DNA of 25,077 bases, taken from an uncultured Parabacteroides sp. GTDB taxonomy: Bacteria > Bacteroidota > Bacteroidia > Bacteroidales > Tannerellaceae. Under the pieces are notes generated by a model that saw nothing but the letters and a program-made list of their open reading frames with translations, was not told the DNA's origin and searched no databases. Positions 16,554 through 25,077 of this stretch are shown here, one piece after another. Positions within the stretch are counted from its first letter, which is position 1, and every line of letters starts with the position of its first letter. The position numbers and the translations under genes are program-made. The DNA lies in the NCBI GenBank assembly GCA_937890135.1, contig CALBYC010000179.1:1-25077 (forward strand), given 5' to 3'.

Positions 16554-17099
16554 ATGGCATCAGAAATAAAAGAATTCAATAAGTTGTACCATGACTACCA
16601 CGGCTTGTTTATCCGGTTTGCCCGAACCTACGTGACGGACGAAGAAGATGCGGAAGACATCGTCATGGACGGGCTGATTTACTATTGGGAGAACCGGAAA
16701 TCATTGTCGGACAGCTCCAACATCCCCGCATACATTTTGGAAACCATCAAACACAAGTGCTTGAATTACCTGCGACACCAGCGCATAAAGGAAGAAACCG
16801 AGCAGTATCTCGCGGAGCATCAAGTCCGCGTCAATAACCTGCGCATTGCCACGTTGGAGGCGTGCGACCCCCAAGAAATATTCAGCAATGAAGCGCAACA
16901 GCTAATCCAGGAAGCATTGGACTCCCTGCCCGAGAAAACAAGAAAGATATTCATCATGAGCCGTTATGAAGGCAAAAATTACCAGGAGATTGCGGAACAG
17001 AATTCTCTCTCCGTGAAAAGTATCGAGTTCCATATCTCAAAAGCACTGAAAGTCCTCCGTTCAAAATTAAAAGACTATTTGATGGCCTTTTTCCTTTAG
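16554..17099 (+). CDS. ECF RNA polymerase sigma factor (FecI-like)
   Basis: This is a 181-residue extracytoplasmic-function sigma factor of the Bacteroidota polysaccharide-locus type. Region 2 spans about residues 8-75, with LYHDYHGLFIRFARTYVTDEEDAEDIVMDGL and FYYWEN-like core-binding features. Region 4 spans about 118-176, with LPEKTRKIFIMSRYEGKNYQEIAEQNSLSVKSIEFHISKALKVLRSKL holding the helix-turn-helix for the -35 element. The family is held by a FecR-type anti-sigma factor and freed when the cognate TonB-dependent transducer senses its ligand. Here that chain would be FecR (19193-20131) and SusC (from 20270). Unlike the usual arrangement, a glycosidase gene separates it from the anti-sigma gene. 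Confidence 0.93.
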   Translation: MASEIKEFNKLYHDYHGLFIRFARTYVTDEEDAEDIVMDGLIYYWENRKSLSDSSNIPAYILETIKHKCLNYLRHQRIKEETEQYLAEHQVRVNNLRIATLEACDPQEIFSNEAQQLIQEALDSLPEKTRKIFIMSRYEGKNYQEIAEQNSLSVKSIEFHISKALKVLRSKLKDYLMAFFL

Positions 17100-17123
17100 G
17101 GTATTTGTCCCATCAAGTGCTTA
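17093..17123 (+). repeat. Junction repeat, copy 1 (sigma-glycosidase boundary)
   Basis: This 31-base segment starts within the last codon of the sigma gene, includes its TAG stop and ends in AAGTGCTTA. It aligns without gaps to 19142-19172 with 24 of 31 bases identical, including both 9-base ends (CCTTTAGGG and AAGTGCTTA). An AT-rich stretch follows each copy. It may be a regulatory element tied to sigma/anti-sigma pairs. Confidence 0.6.
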
Positions 17124-17159
17124 CTATATAATGACCAGAAAAACAAATATTATAAGAAC

Positions 17160-19148
17160 ATGACTAATCTCAAAAAATTATTTACCGTGTTGCTCTGCCT
17201 TTTAACGGCAGGCAGCCTGCCGGCCATGGCAAGCAACCGATGGAAAATCAATGCCGATGGCGGAATCACTTGGCACATATCCGAAGACATTCCCCATGAA
17301 GACCATATCGAGATGAGCGGGCTTAAAGTATCCACTGTTTACCGCTACGGAGTCGATGCGTCAGGGGCTTTCACCCTCAACCGCAGTGTGGTATGGCCCA
17401 TGCTCCGCACCATCCCCAATAATACGCACGCCAGCTTGATGAGGCGGTTTGCTTGGGACATTCCGGCCATGGTAGAAATAAACGGGAAATCCCTTACAAA
17501 CGAGAAAGTGAAAGAGATAACGTTGGACGGCACCATGGAAGTGTCCAGCCGATTTGACAATGGCATAGAACTGGAACGTATCCTTTTCCCTTCGACCACA
17601 CAGGCCATGACATGTGAAAAATATACCCTCACCAATAAAGGGGACAAGCCGGTAAGCATTGAAGTCCCTTTTGCCCGCTCCGTCATCGAAACCGACGCAA
17701 GCAAAGGTGTGGACGGGTCTTACCGACTCATATCCACATTAAAGGGGGAAAAAGCCGAACAACTGGCTCCGGGAGAGTCCGTGACATTCTCGGCTTTCTT
17801 CGCCGGGTATAAAAGGGGGGAAAACGAAGCCATCTTGGACATTGACAAGGAGCTGGACGCACGAAAAGCCTTAATCGGGGAATTGTGGGGCAAATTGATA
17901 TTAGAGACTCCGGACCCTGTCATCAACACGATGTTCGCCTTCGCTAAAATCAGAGGTGCGGAAAGTATCTACCAAACAAAAGGAGGCTTGATGCACGGAC
18001 CAGGAGGGGAATCCTATTATGCTGCGATTTGGGCAAACGACCAAGCCGAATATATCAATCCTTTCTTTCCTTTCTTAGGATATGCTATCGGAAACGAATC
18101 AGCCCTCTGCTCCTATGAACATTTCGCCCGTTTCATGAATTCCGAATACAAACCCATCCCCAGCTCCATCATTGCCGAAGGAATTGACATTTGGAACGGT
18201 GCCGGCGACCGGGGCGATGCAGCCATGATTGCATACGGAGCTTCCCGCTATGCATTGGCGTTAGGAGACAAGCAAGTGGCAGAAAAACTTTGGCCGCTCA
18301 TCGAATGGACATTGGAATATTGCCATCGCAACTTGAATGAGAAAGGAGTGGTAGCTTCCGATGCCGATGAACTGGAAGGGCGTTTCCCGGCAGGCAAGGC
18401 CAACCTCTGCACCTCTTCACTCTATTATGACGCTTTGAACTCGGCCGTCTATTTAGGGAAAGCGTTGGGTAAAAGTGGCATGGGCAAATATGCCCAGGAG
18501 GCAAAAAAGTTAAGGAAGGACATCGACCGTTATTTCGGTGCGACCGTGGAAGGATTCAATTCATACCAATACTATGAAGGCAATGATGTCTTACGTTCTT
18601 GGATTTGCATCCCCCTGACCGTAGGCATTTACGACCGCAAACAAGAGACCATCAAAGCCCTATTCTCTCCAAGGCTTTGGACAAAAGACGGATTGTTGAC
18701 CCAAGCCGGCAGCGAAACATTCTGGGATCGTTCCACCTTGTATGCCTTACGAGGCGTATTTGCATGCGGAGAGACGGAAAAGGCAATGGATTACCTGAAA
18801 TTCTATTCCAGTCAGCGTCTTCTGGGCGAGCATGTTCCTTACGCCATTGAAGCCTGGCCGGAAGGGAGTCAACGCCACCTCTCTGCCGAAAGCGGATTGT
18901 ATTGCCGAATCATCACCGAAGGAATGTTCGGGATACGCCCGACAGGCCTGCATTCATTCGACTTCATTCCCCGCCTTCCACAAGAATGGGGACACATGAG
19001 CTTAAGAAACATTTGCGCCTTCGGAAAAGTCTTTGACATGGAAGTGAAACGGGCAAATGGGAAATTACAAGTAATCATACAAGTCGATGGGAAAGACATT
19101 CTTAACAAAAAAGTGAAAGAAGGCGAAAAAATCACAGTTCGCCTTTAG
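17160..19148 (+). CDS. Secreted six-hairpin glycosidase
   Basis: This is a 662-residue exported protein with a type I signal peptide (LLCLLTAGSLPAMA, cut after Ala24). Residues about 25-245 look like a beta-sandwich domain. From about 250 the chain has the helical pattern of an (alpha/alpha)6 toroid, with AAIWANDQAEYINPFFPFLGYAIG (Asp294 and Glu297 as acidic candidates), GIDIWNGAGDRGDAAM and EAWPEGSQRHLSAESGLYCRIITEGMFGIRPTG. A short C-terminal sheet domain (RNICAFGKVFDMEVKR) follows. This architecture fits the six-hairpin glycosidase superfamily (families such as GH78, GH65 and GH37 share the fold), but I cannot assign a family or substrate. The gene lies between the sigma and anti-sigma genes, with 60 bases before it and 44 after. 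It is probably part of the polysaccharide locus and acts in the periplasm. Confidence 0.82.
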   Translation: MTNLKKLFTVLLCLLTAGSLPAMASNRWKINADGGITWHISEDIPHEDHIEMSGLKVSTVYRYGVDASGAFTLNRSVVWPMLRTIPNNTHASLMRRFAWDIPAMVEINGKSLTNEKVKEITLDGTMEVSSRFDNGIELERILFPSTTQAMTCEKYTLTNKGDKPVSIEVPFARSVIETDASKGVDGSYRLISTLKGEKAEQLAPGESVTFSAFFAGYKRGENEAILDIDKELDARKALIGELWGKLILETPDPVINTMFAFAKIRGAESIYQTKGGLMHGPGGESYYAAIWANDQAEYINPFFPFLGYAIGNESALCSYEHFARFMNSEYKPIPSSIIAEGIDIWNGAGDRGDAAMIAYGASRYALALGDKQVAEKLWPLIEWTLEYCHRNLNEKGVVASDADELEGRFPAGKANLCTSSLYYDALNSAVYLGKALGKSGMGKYAQEAKKLRKDIDRYFGATVEGFNSYQYYEGNDVLRSWICIPLTVGIYDRKQETIKALFSPRLWTKDGLLTQAGSETFWDRSTLYALRGVFACGETEKAMDYLKFYSSQRLLGEHVPYAIEAWPEGSQRHLSAESGLYCRIITEGMFGIRPTGLHSFDFIPRLPQEWGHMSLRNICAFGKVFDMEVKRANGKLQVIIQVDGKDILNKKVKEGEKITVRL

Positions 19149-19172
19149 GGGACTTATTCTGTGAAGTGCTTA
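19142..19172 (+). repeat. Junction repeat, copy 2 (glycosidase-anti-sigma boundary)
   Basis: This is the second copy of the element at 17093-17123. It again starts in the last codon of the upstream gene (CTT-TAG-GG) and ends in AAGTGCTTA 20 bases before the FecR start. The 22-base offset between the two conserved blocks is the same in both copies. Confidence 0.6.
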
Positions 19173-19181
19173 TAAATAGGT

Positions 19182-19188
19182 AAAGGAG
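19182..19188 (+). promoter_or_regulatory. Shine-Dalgarno of the anti-sigma gene
   Basis: AAAGGAG ends four bases before the ATG at 19193 and supports that start. Such a clear site is uncommon in this window; only the DUF4369 lipoprotein gene has a comparable one. Confidence 0.6.
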
Positions 19189-19192
19189 AAAA

Positions 19193-20131
19193 ATGGACAA
19201 GGAAGTATTACATCGTTTCTTTATGGGGACCGCTTCATTTGAAGAAGAGGAAGCCGTTTGTGATTGGGCGGAAGCATCTCCCGTCAACCATGAGGAACTG
19301 ATAAAGGAACGCAAATGCTTTGACATGATGCTTATGCATCCGGTAAATGAAACGGGAAACGCCAAACGCTTCTCATTAAATTCTTTTGCCGGGAATTTCT
19401 TGAAAATCGCAGCAGCCATCGCCCTTGTTGTTTCTGTCTCGTTCTATATCCTCAACTCCTCTATCCATAAGGAGCCTTTGGTGGCGATGAACCGGATAGA
19501 GGTACCTCCCGGGCAACGAGTAAACATCACGCTGTCCGATGGAACAAACATATGGTTGAATGCCTGCAGCGAGTTGGTATATCCCAACTCTTTCGGGAAA
19601 GAGGGTTTCCGCAAAGTAAAACTGAAAGGGGAAGCCTATTTCAATGTCAGCAAAGACATAGAACACCCGTTCATCGTGGAAACCTCGCAGTACGACATCA
19701 AAGTGTTAGGCACTACGTTCAATGTCAAGTCAGACTGCTCGGATGATTCATTTTCCACGGCTTTGATAGAAGGTTCAGTGGAAGTCAGCGAAAGGAACGC
19801 AGGGCACAACAAAGTACGGCTTTCCCCCATGCAGATGGTGCGATTGAAAGCGGGAAAGATGACAATCGATTCCATTACAAATACCGACAACTATCTTTGG
19901 ACGAAAGGGCTGATATGTTTTGAGAACATTGAATTCCCCGAGCTGATGAAACGCTTCGAGAATATCTATGACATACAAATAAACATACACAACACGAAGC
20001 TGCAGAAATACAAATGCAGCGGGAAATGCAGGGTGTCCGATGGAATAGATTTCATTTTACAAGTATTGCAACGCAATGGCAACTTCACATTCAAAAGGAG
20101 TGAAGACAATGCCGTGATTTACATAAACTGA
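19193..20131 (+). CDS. FecR-like anti-sigma factor
   Basis: This is a 312-residue inner-membrane anti-sigma factor. Residues 1-60 are the short cytoplasmic sigma-binding domain (starting MDKEVLHRFFMGTASFEEEEAVCDW). A single membrane segment lies at about 69-88 (LKIAAAIALVVSVSFYIL). The periplasmic FecR domain covers about 101-200, with VPPGQRVNITLSDGTNIWLNA, SFGKEGFRKVKLKGEAYFNV and VLGTTFNV, all typical. The last 80 residues, from LICFENIEFPELMKRFENIYDI to the end, fit the DUF4974 domain that pairs with the transducer STN domain. It should hold the sigma factor at 16554-17099 and respond to the SusC at 20270. The downstream gap to susC is 138 bases and holds a strong hairpin. Confidence 0.93.
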   Translation: MDKEVLHRFFMGTASFEEEEAVCDWAEASPVNHEELIKERKCFDMMLMHPVNETGNAKRFSLNSFAGNFLKIAAAIALVVSVSFYILNSSIHKEPLVAMNRIEVPPGQRVNITLSDGTNIWLNACSELVYPNSFGKEGFRKVKLKGEAYFNVSKDIEHPFIVETSQYDIKVLGTTFNVKSDCSDDSFSTALIEGSVEVSERNAGHNKVRLSPMQMVRLKAGKMTIDSITNTDNYLWTKGLICFENIEFPELMKRFENIYDIQINIHNTKLQKYKCSGKCRVSDGIDFILQVLQRNGNFTFKRSEDNAVIYIN

Positions 20132-20191
20132 TTGTTCAACATATTAAAAACAAAGCAATAGCCTATGAAACATTGAATCCATGAAAAATAA

Positions 20192-20220
20192 GGGCGATGA
20201 ATGTGCGAGATTCACCGCCC
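20192..20220 (+). promoter_or_regulatory. Strong stem-loop in the susC leader
   Basis: GGGCGATGAAT (20192-20202) and ATTCACCGCCC (20210-20220) pair over 11 positions with one A-C mismatch, around a 7-base loop. No U-tract follows, so it is not a standard intrinsic terminator. It lies between the anti-sigma stop and the susC start, where it could slow read-through, protect the message end or act in post-transcriptional control. Confidence 0.5.
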
Positions 20221-20269
20221 CGCAAATCAACACCAGATAACACTAGTATTAATTCAACATCACAAAGTT

Positions 20270-23200
20270 ATGATCAAAATACCTTTGTCCGGCATGTTTT
20301 ATCTATTAAATCCCGGACATAAACACTTTTTTAGGATTATGCGAATAACCTATGCATCCTTATTTGCCGCTGCATTCTGCTTGCACGCAGGTAATTCTTA
20401 CTCACAGAAAGTGACATTGAAAGGAGAGAATCTTTCTGTCAAAGAGTACATGAGAGCCATCGAAAAACAAACGGAGTACTTATTCATCTATGACGCAGAT
20501 GTCAATGTAGACGAGAAAATGTCCATGAACATGGTCGGCAGACCGGTAAAAGAGGTATTGGACAGTTTTGCTTCCCATTTAGGCATTACCTATACACAAA
20601 AGGGAGCCTATATCGTTTTGTCAAGTACCAAACGTAATGCCGGCCGGAATGCTTCAAACTCAGCAGCACAACAAGAAAAAAGAATAACCGGTGTCGTTAC
20701 CGATGCTACGGGAATACCTATCATTGGCGCAAACGTCATTGAACAAGGGACAGCGAATGGGACTATCACGGACATGGATGGAAAGTTCTCCCTGACTGTG
20801 TCCGATAATGCCATCATCCAGGTCTCTTACATCGGCTATAATACGCAATCTTTAAAAGTTGGCAAACAAACCGCACTCGTCATCAAGATGGAAGAAGATT
20901 CCAAAAATCTCTCCGAAGTCGTCGTTGTCGGTTATGGGGTACAGCGGAAAGTGACAACAACAGGGGCTGTCACGAAATTGGAAGGCGGACAAATTAATAA
21001 AATGACAGTTGTCAATGCCACCAAAGCTTTACAAGGGTTAAGCCCGGGCATCACTGTCGTGGATAGAGGTGGAGCTCCTGGCAGCGATGACCCTGAGATA
21101 TATTTGCGTGGCGTGGGAACGACCGGGAATGCCAAACCCCTAGTATTGGTGGATGGCATCGAGATGTCACTTAGCCAAATCCCGTCATCAGAGATTGAGA
21201 ACATTTCCGTGTTGAAAGATGCCGCATCGGCATCCATCTATGGTTCACGAGCGGCTCATGGTGTAATCTTGGTTACGACCAAACGTGGCAAAGAAGGGAA
21301 AGTCAAATTGTCATACGATGGTTCTATAGGATTCCAAGACAGAGCAGTAAGAGCAAAGCAAGTATCTGCGCGCGAATACATGGAAATGGTAAATGAATCT
21401 TTTGTAAATGCAGGCAGTCCTATCAAATATACCGAAGAAGACATATTGGCAACAGAGAAAGGGGACGACCCATATAACCATTCTTACCTGAACTGGGTAA
21501 ACGAGGTGTATAAACCGACTTATATCACTCAGCATACACTGAGCATGGTCGGAGGAAGCGAAGTGGGACGTTATCTGGTTTCTTTCGACTATCTTGACCA
21601 GCCAGGATTGGTGAAGAATACGGAATACCAACGTTACAGCTATAGGGTCAATACCGATTTGAACATAGGGAAAATGATCAAATTGAGCAGTGATGTCACG
21701 TATCGGCACATAGACCGACTATGGCCGGAATCTCTAAGCAGTATCCAATATGACGTATGGGGCATGCAGCCTACTTCGCCTGTAAAGTATGAGAATGGCA
21801 CTTACAGGTTGGACAAACAGAATCGGAATGCTATATCGTTGATGGATAAAGAAGTATCAGGTGAAGACAACTACAACATGGATGTCGTATATGGGCAAGT
21901 AAAAGCCGACTTCGAGCCAATTAAAGATTTGGTATTTACCGGCATGGCATCCCTGAACGGGACTTGGGACAGGAGAAAGATTCATTATAAGAACTACAAG
22001 TATTATAATGAAAACGGAGAATTGATAACACAGCGGAATAATCCTAACGGTGTAAAAGACACACGGAACAGCAGTTATCAAATGACATTACGCTTCATGG
22101 CCAACTACAAGAAACGTTTTGCGGAAAATCATGATTTTGCATTGTTGTATGGCATGGAACAAATATCTTACCGCAATTATTATTCTATGTCCCAACGTAA
22201 AGAGTTGATATCGGATGCATTGCCAGATGTATCTTTAGGTTCGGCAGGAAGCCAGTTTGCAGAAGGATATCCAACCCAATGGGGCATCAATTCTTTCTTC
22301 GGGCGTATCAACTATGGCTTTAAAGACAAATATTTGTTTGAAGCGAACGTTCGAGCTGATGGTTCTTCCCGCTTTGCCAAAGGTCATAAATGGGGAGTAT
22401 TCCCTTCCTTCTCTGCAGCATGGCGCATTTCAGAAGAAGGATTTATGAAAAACGTCCATTTCATCGACAACTTGAAACTTAGGGCATCATGGGGACAAAC
22501 TGGGAATGAACGTATCGATGCGTTTATGTACTTGCCTCAATACAATACATCAAATGTAATCATGAATGGGAATTTAGTATCCGCTGTATATCAAAAGAAA
22601 ATGGCAAATCCTGATGTCACTTGGGAAACAGTTGAGCAGACCAATGTCGGTTTGGATTTTAGTTTCTTGAACAATACCGTCTATGGTGAATTGGACTGGT
22701 ATTCCAAAGACACCAAAGATATCTTATTGGCATTAGGTATTCCTCATTTCATCGGCTTGGACGCACCTGAACAGAATGCCGGGGTTGTTAGGAACTCCGG
22801 TATTGAAGCAATGCTTGGTTTCCAAAAAGAAATTGGAGACCTCACTTTTAATACTTCATTCAATCTGGCATATAACAATAATGAATGGATGATCGCGGGG
22901 GCGATGACAAAAACATCAGTGGGTATAATATCCAAACTATCGGTTCACCCTTGAATGCTTTTTACATCTACCAAGCAGACGGACTAATCGCCAACGAGCA
23001 GGATTTGGAAGAATACCGTGCCAAATATAAATCAGACCCTCGTGGCATGTCAGACCTGCACGCTGGAGACGTAAAATTAGTAGATACCAATGGCGATGGG
23101 ACTATCAATCCCGACGACCGCCAGGTTTACGCTCCCAATATTCCTAAATTCACGTTTGGATGGAATATCGGTGCAGAATACAAAGGATTCGATTTAAGCT

Positions 23201-23622
23201 TATTATTCCAAGGATCAAGCGGAGCTAACCGAATGATGTATGGAGAATGGATCGAAGGCCCAAGTTATGAAGCTTTCACAGGCATTCATTTCCGAAACAG
23301 GTGGACTGAAGAGAATCAAGATCCGAATGCTGAAATGCCAAGACTGGAAGCAGCCAACAATCGTAATGCTTCTACTTATAACTCATTCTTCTTGAAAAAG
23401 ACGAATTACATCCGTTTGAAGAATGCTCAATTAGGTTATACATTTCCTAAAAATGCTACAGATTTATTGAGGATAACGAAATTAAGGTTATATGTTTCCG
23501 GCTCTAACTTATTGACATTTAGCAGCCTTTATTCAGGACTTGACCCAGAAGGCAAGAGCGACAGGATTACGGAATTTCCGCCACTGAAAATTGTCAATTT
23601 CGGCATAAACATTGTATTTTAA
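20270..23622 (+). pseudogene. SusC-family TonB-dependent transducer, broken by a one-base frameshift
   Basis: This is an outer-membrane SusC/RagA-type receptor that would import glycan with SusD and signal to FecR. From the ATG at 20270 the first frame gives a signal segment (MRITYASLFAAAFCLHAGNSYSQ), then an STN signalling domain (about 47-117). A carboxypeptidase-regulatory-like domain follows (ITGVVTDATGIPIIGANV), then the plug with LVLVDGIEMSL and SIYGSRAAHGVILVTTKRG, and the barrel. This frame stops at 22954. The barrel resumes in the -1 frame around 22898 and runs to 23622, ending IVNFGINIVF. Adding one G to the G run at 22897-22901 gives MIAGGDDKNISGYNIQ and a continuous 1117-residue protein of normal size. 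A true null mutation, ribosomal or transcriptional slippage, and a sequencing error all remain possible. An ATG at 20201 would extend the frame but lies inside the leader hairpin. Confidence 0.88.
22897..22901 (+). other. G5 run at the susC frameshift
   Basis: The incoming frame reads GCG GGG GCG. A glycine tRNA on GGG (22898-22900) can move back one base onto GGG (22897-22899) with full pairing, after which GGC GAT GAC continues the barrel. The shift needed is therefore -1, or one extra G in the message or DNA. Confidence 0.7.
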
Positions 23623-23645
23623 TCCAAACTAACAAACAGAGTATT

Positions 23646-25077
23646 ATGAAACTATATAAAAAATCATTTTTATTGGGCACTTTGGCCTTTGCTCTTTGTA
23701 TGACTGGAGGGTGTGATGACAACATTAATCTTGAGCCTGAAGGAATCATTACCGCAGATGGTTTCTTTAAATCGGCTGAGGATTACGAAAAAGCACTAAA
23801 CTCTCTCTACGACAGACTTAACATCGACAATCTGGATCTATGGATGGATGGAGTAACAGACAATGGTTTGGTAACGCATAGTTGGAACAGAGGATATGAT
23901 ATCGGACGCGGCATTGGCAATTCCGCTTCATCGTTTCCTGCCGACAAATGGGACAAAGGATATGTATCGGTTCAACAGGCAAACAACATCATCAATAATA
24001 TTGATAAATATAGCTGGCCGGCAGGAGAGAATGATGCAACCCGCAATAAAGTCTTAGGGGAAGCTCGGACTTTGCGTGCTTATTTCTATTTGGATTTGCT
24101 TTCCATTTTCGGACATATTATGTTCTATACAGAGAATCCTGCGACCATCGCTGAAAGCTCAGAAGTAAAACAAGTGATGGATCCTAAAGAAGTTTTTGAC
24201 TTCATATTGGATGATTTGGACAAAGCGATTGCGGGGCTGCCGGATCGATCGGTCAACAAATCAAAAATCGGGAAAGCCGCTGCAAGATTGCTTCGTGCTC
24301 GTGCGGCAGCTTATGCAGCCGGTTACCTGAATGACAAATCCTATTTCCAAATCGTTTTAGATGAAACATCCCATTTGATAGCGTCCGCCCCTAAGTTGGC
24401 CGACTTTGACAAATTGTTTGTTTCCGGTTGTGAAGATTTGGATGAAGTAATTTTAGTAAAACGCTATTCTTTGGATATCACGAACAGTTGGGGGAACTGG
24501 TATAATCAGTCAATCGGAGGTTATTGCGTCACAACGCCCGTTAAAGCTTTAGCCGACGCATTTGAATATATCGGCGAGAAAGACGAAGCCTTGCCTTACC
24601 TGAACAAAGACCCTCGTTTTTATCAAACGATATATGCCCCTGGCATGGAACTGCGCGGCAAGTACTTCAACACCATTCCTGACAATGTAATTGAGAAAGA
24701 TGGAAAATTCTTTTTCGACCCAAGCAAAGACTACGGGGCATTGCAGGACAAAGAAGTCTGCGTGGGAGACGTTTTGGCCGAAGGTGGCGGCGGAGAATGG
24801 AACAAAACGCCGACCGGGCTGTCTTGGAAAAAATACTGCCAGGAAAGTGAAACTTGGACGACTTATAATTCCTTCATCATTTTCCGATATGCCGAAGCTT
24901 ACCTGTTAAGAGCGGAAGCATTGGTTGAATCCGGAGAAAATTTGGAAGAGGCAAAATCTTTGCTCAAAGTCGTCCGTGACCGTGCCGGCAACACCAACGA
25001 CATCGATAAGGTTATAAACGAACGCTATAACGGAAGCCTTTTAGAATTGGTTAGGAATGAGAGGCGGGTGGAACTGG
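23646..25077 (+). CDS. SusD-family nutrient-binding lipoprotein (cut by window edge)
   Basis: Translation from the ATG at 23646 stays open to the right edge (477 codons). The signal ends in MTGGC (Cys23), followed by DDNINLEPEG, an acidic start fitting surface-exposed lipoproteins. The SusD/RagB hallmarks follow: FFKSAEDYEKALNSLYD near 38-55, VQQANNIINNID, EARTLRAYFYLDLLSIFG near 140-157, and AARLLRARAAAYAAG. Near the end come FIIFRYAEAYLLRAEALVESG, VVRDRAGN and LVRNERRVEL, which are the TPR and RagB-type C-terminal motifs. Only the last few dozen residues should be missing, since the family usually has 500-650. It starts 23 bases after the SusC stop, the standard SusC-SusD arrangement. The bound glycan cannot be predicted. 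Confidence 0.95.
   Translation, partial: MKLYKKSFLLGTLAFALCMTGGCDDNINLEPEGIITADGFFKSAEDYEKALNSLYDRLNIDNLDLWMDGVTDNGLVTHSWNRGYDIGRGIGNSASSFPADKWDKGYVSVQQANNIINNIDKYSWPAGENDATRNKVLGEARTLRAYFYLDLLSIFGHIMFYTENPATIAESSEVKQVMDPKEVFDFILDDLDKAIAGLPDRSVNKSKIGKAAARLLRARAAAYAAGYLNDKSYFQIVLDETSHLIASAPKLADFDKLFVSGCEDLDEVILVKRYSLDITNSWGNWYNQSIGGYCVTTPVKALADAFEYIGEKDEALPYLNKDPRFYQTIYAPGMELRGKYFNTIPDNVIEKDGKFFFDPSKDYGALQDKEVCVGDVLAEGGGGEWNKTPTGLSWKKYCQESETWTTYNSFIIFRYAEAYLLRAEALVESGENLEEAKSLLKVVRDRAGNTNDIDKVINERYNGSLLELVRNERRVEL

Noticed and set aside
16049..16582. Plus-strand 177-codon frame across umuD and the sigma upstream region
   Set aside because: It is antisense to umuD with its catalytic residues intact, and its distal part runs into the sigma gene start. 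No recognisable domain.
20201..20269. An N-terminal extension of SusC from ATG 20201
   Set aside because: The extra 23 residues are polar and unlike SusC leaders, and the ATG lies inside the hairpin. The ATG at 20270 gives a usual signal region.
22885..23622. A separate 245-residue gene starting at ATG 22885
   Set aside because: Its product is the C-terminal barrel of SusC in the -1 frame and joins the upstream part when one G is added. It has no signal peptide or own promoter.

Overview
The window comes from a member of the Bacteroidales (Bacteroidota). The evidence is a SusC/SusD pair with a FecI-type sigma factor and a FecR-type anti-sigma factor, DUF3316 and DUF4369 proteins, a DUF2723 (family 117) glycosyltransferase, and -7 boxes of the TAnnTTTG type in several intergenic regions. 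A gut genus near Parabacteroides or Bacteroides is plausible, but the sequence read by eye does not fix the genus. No rRNA, tRNA, CRISPR array, insertion sequence or integrase was seen.

Left part (1-5374, minus strand). The start of araD (L-ribulose-5-phosphate 4-epimerase) runs off the left edge. Upstream of it is a tight operon, DUF2723 glycosyltransferase - polysaccharide deacetylase - queG, with a 2-base gap and a 4-base overlap. An AraC-family regulator (5613-6512, plus) is divergent from this operon.

Middle (6534-14545). On the minus strand are a YifB-type Mg-chelatase-like ATPase, a DUF4369/thioredoxin-like lipoprotein whose redox cysteines are replaced, and a GNAT acetyltransferase. 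On the plus strand is a tight cluster: topoisomerase IV subunit A (parC), a DUF3316 protein and an S41 protease lipoprotein. A umuDC operon (minus, 14567-16320) follows.

Right part (16554-25077, plus). This is the left part of a polysaccharide-utilisation-type locus: ECF sigma factor, secreted six-hairpin glycosidase, FecR-like anti-sigma factor, SusC with an N-terminal signalling (STN) domain, and SusD (cut by the right edge). By family knowledge, ligand at the SusC transducer would signal through FecR to release the sigma factor and raise transcription of the uptake genes. Two points stand out. The glycosidase gene lies between sigma and anti-sigma, which are usually adjacent, and it is bracketed by two copies of a 31-bp junction element (24 of 31 identical) that includes each upstream gene's stop codon. 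The susC gene is broken by a one-base shift at a run of five G; one more G would restore a 1117-residue protein.

I did not find a clearly undescribed system. The best candidates are the sigma-glycosidase-anti-sigma arrangement with its duplicated element, and the G-run shift in the transducer gene.
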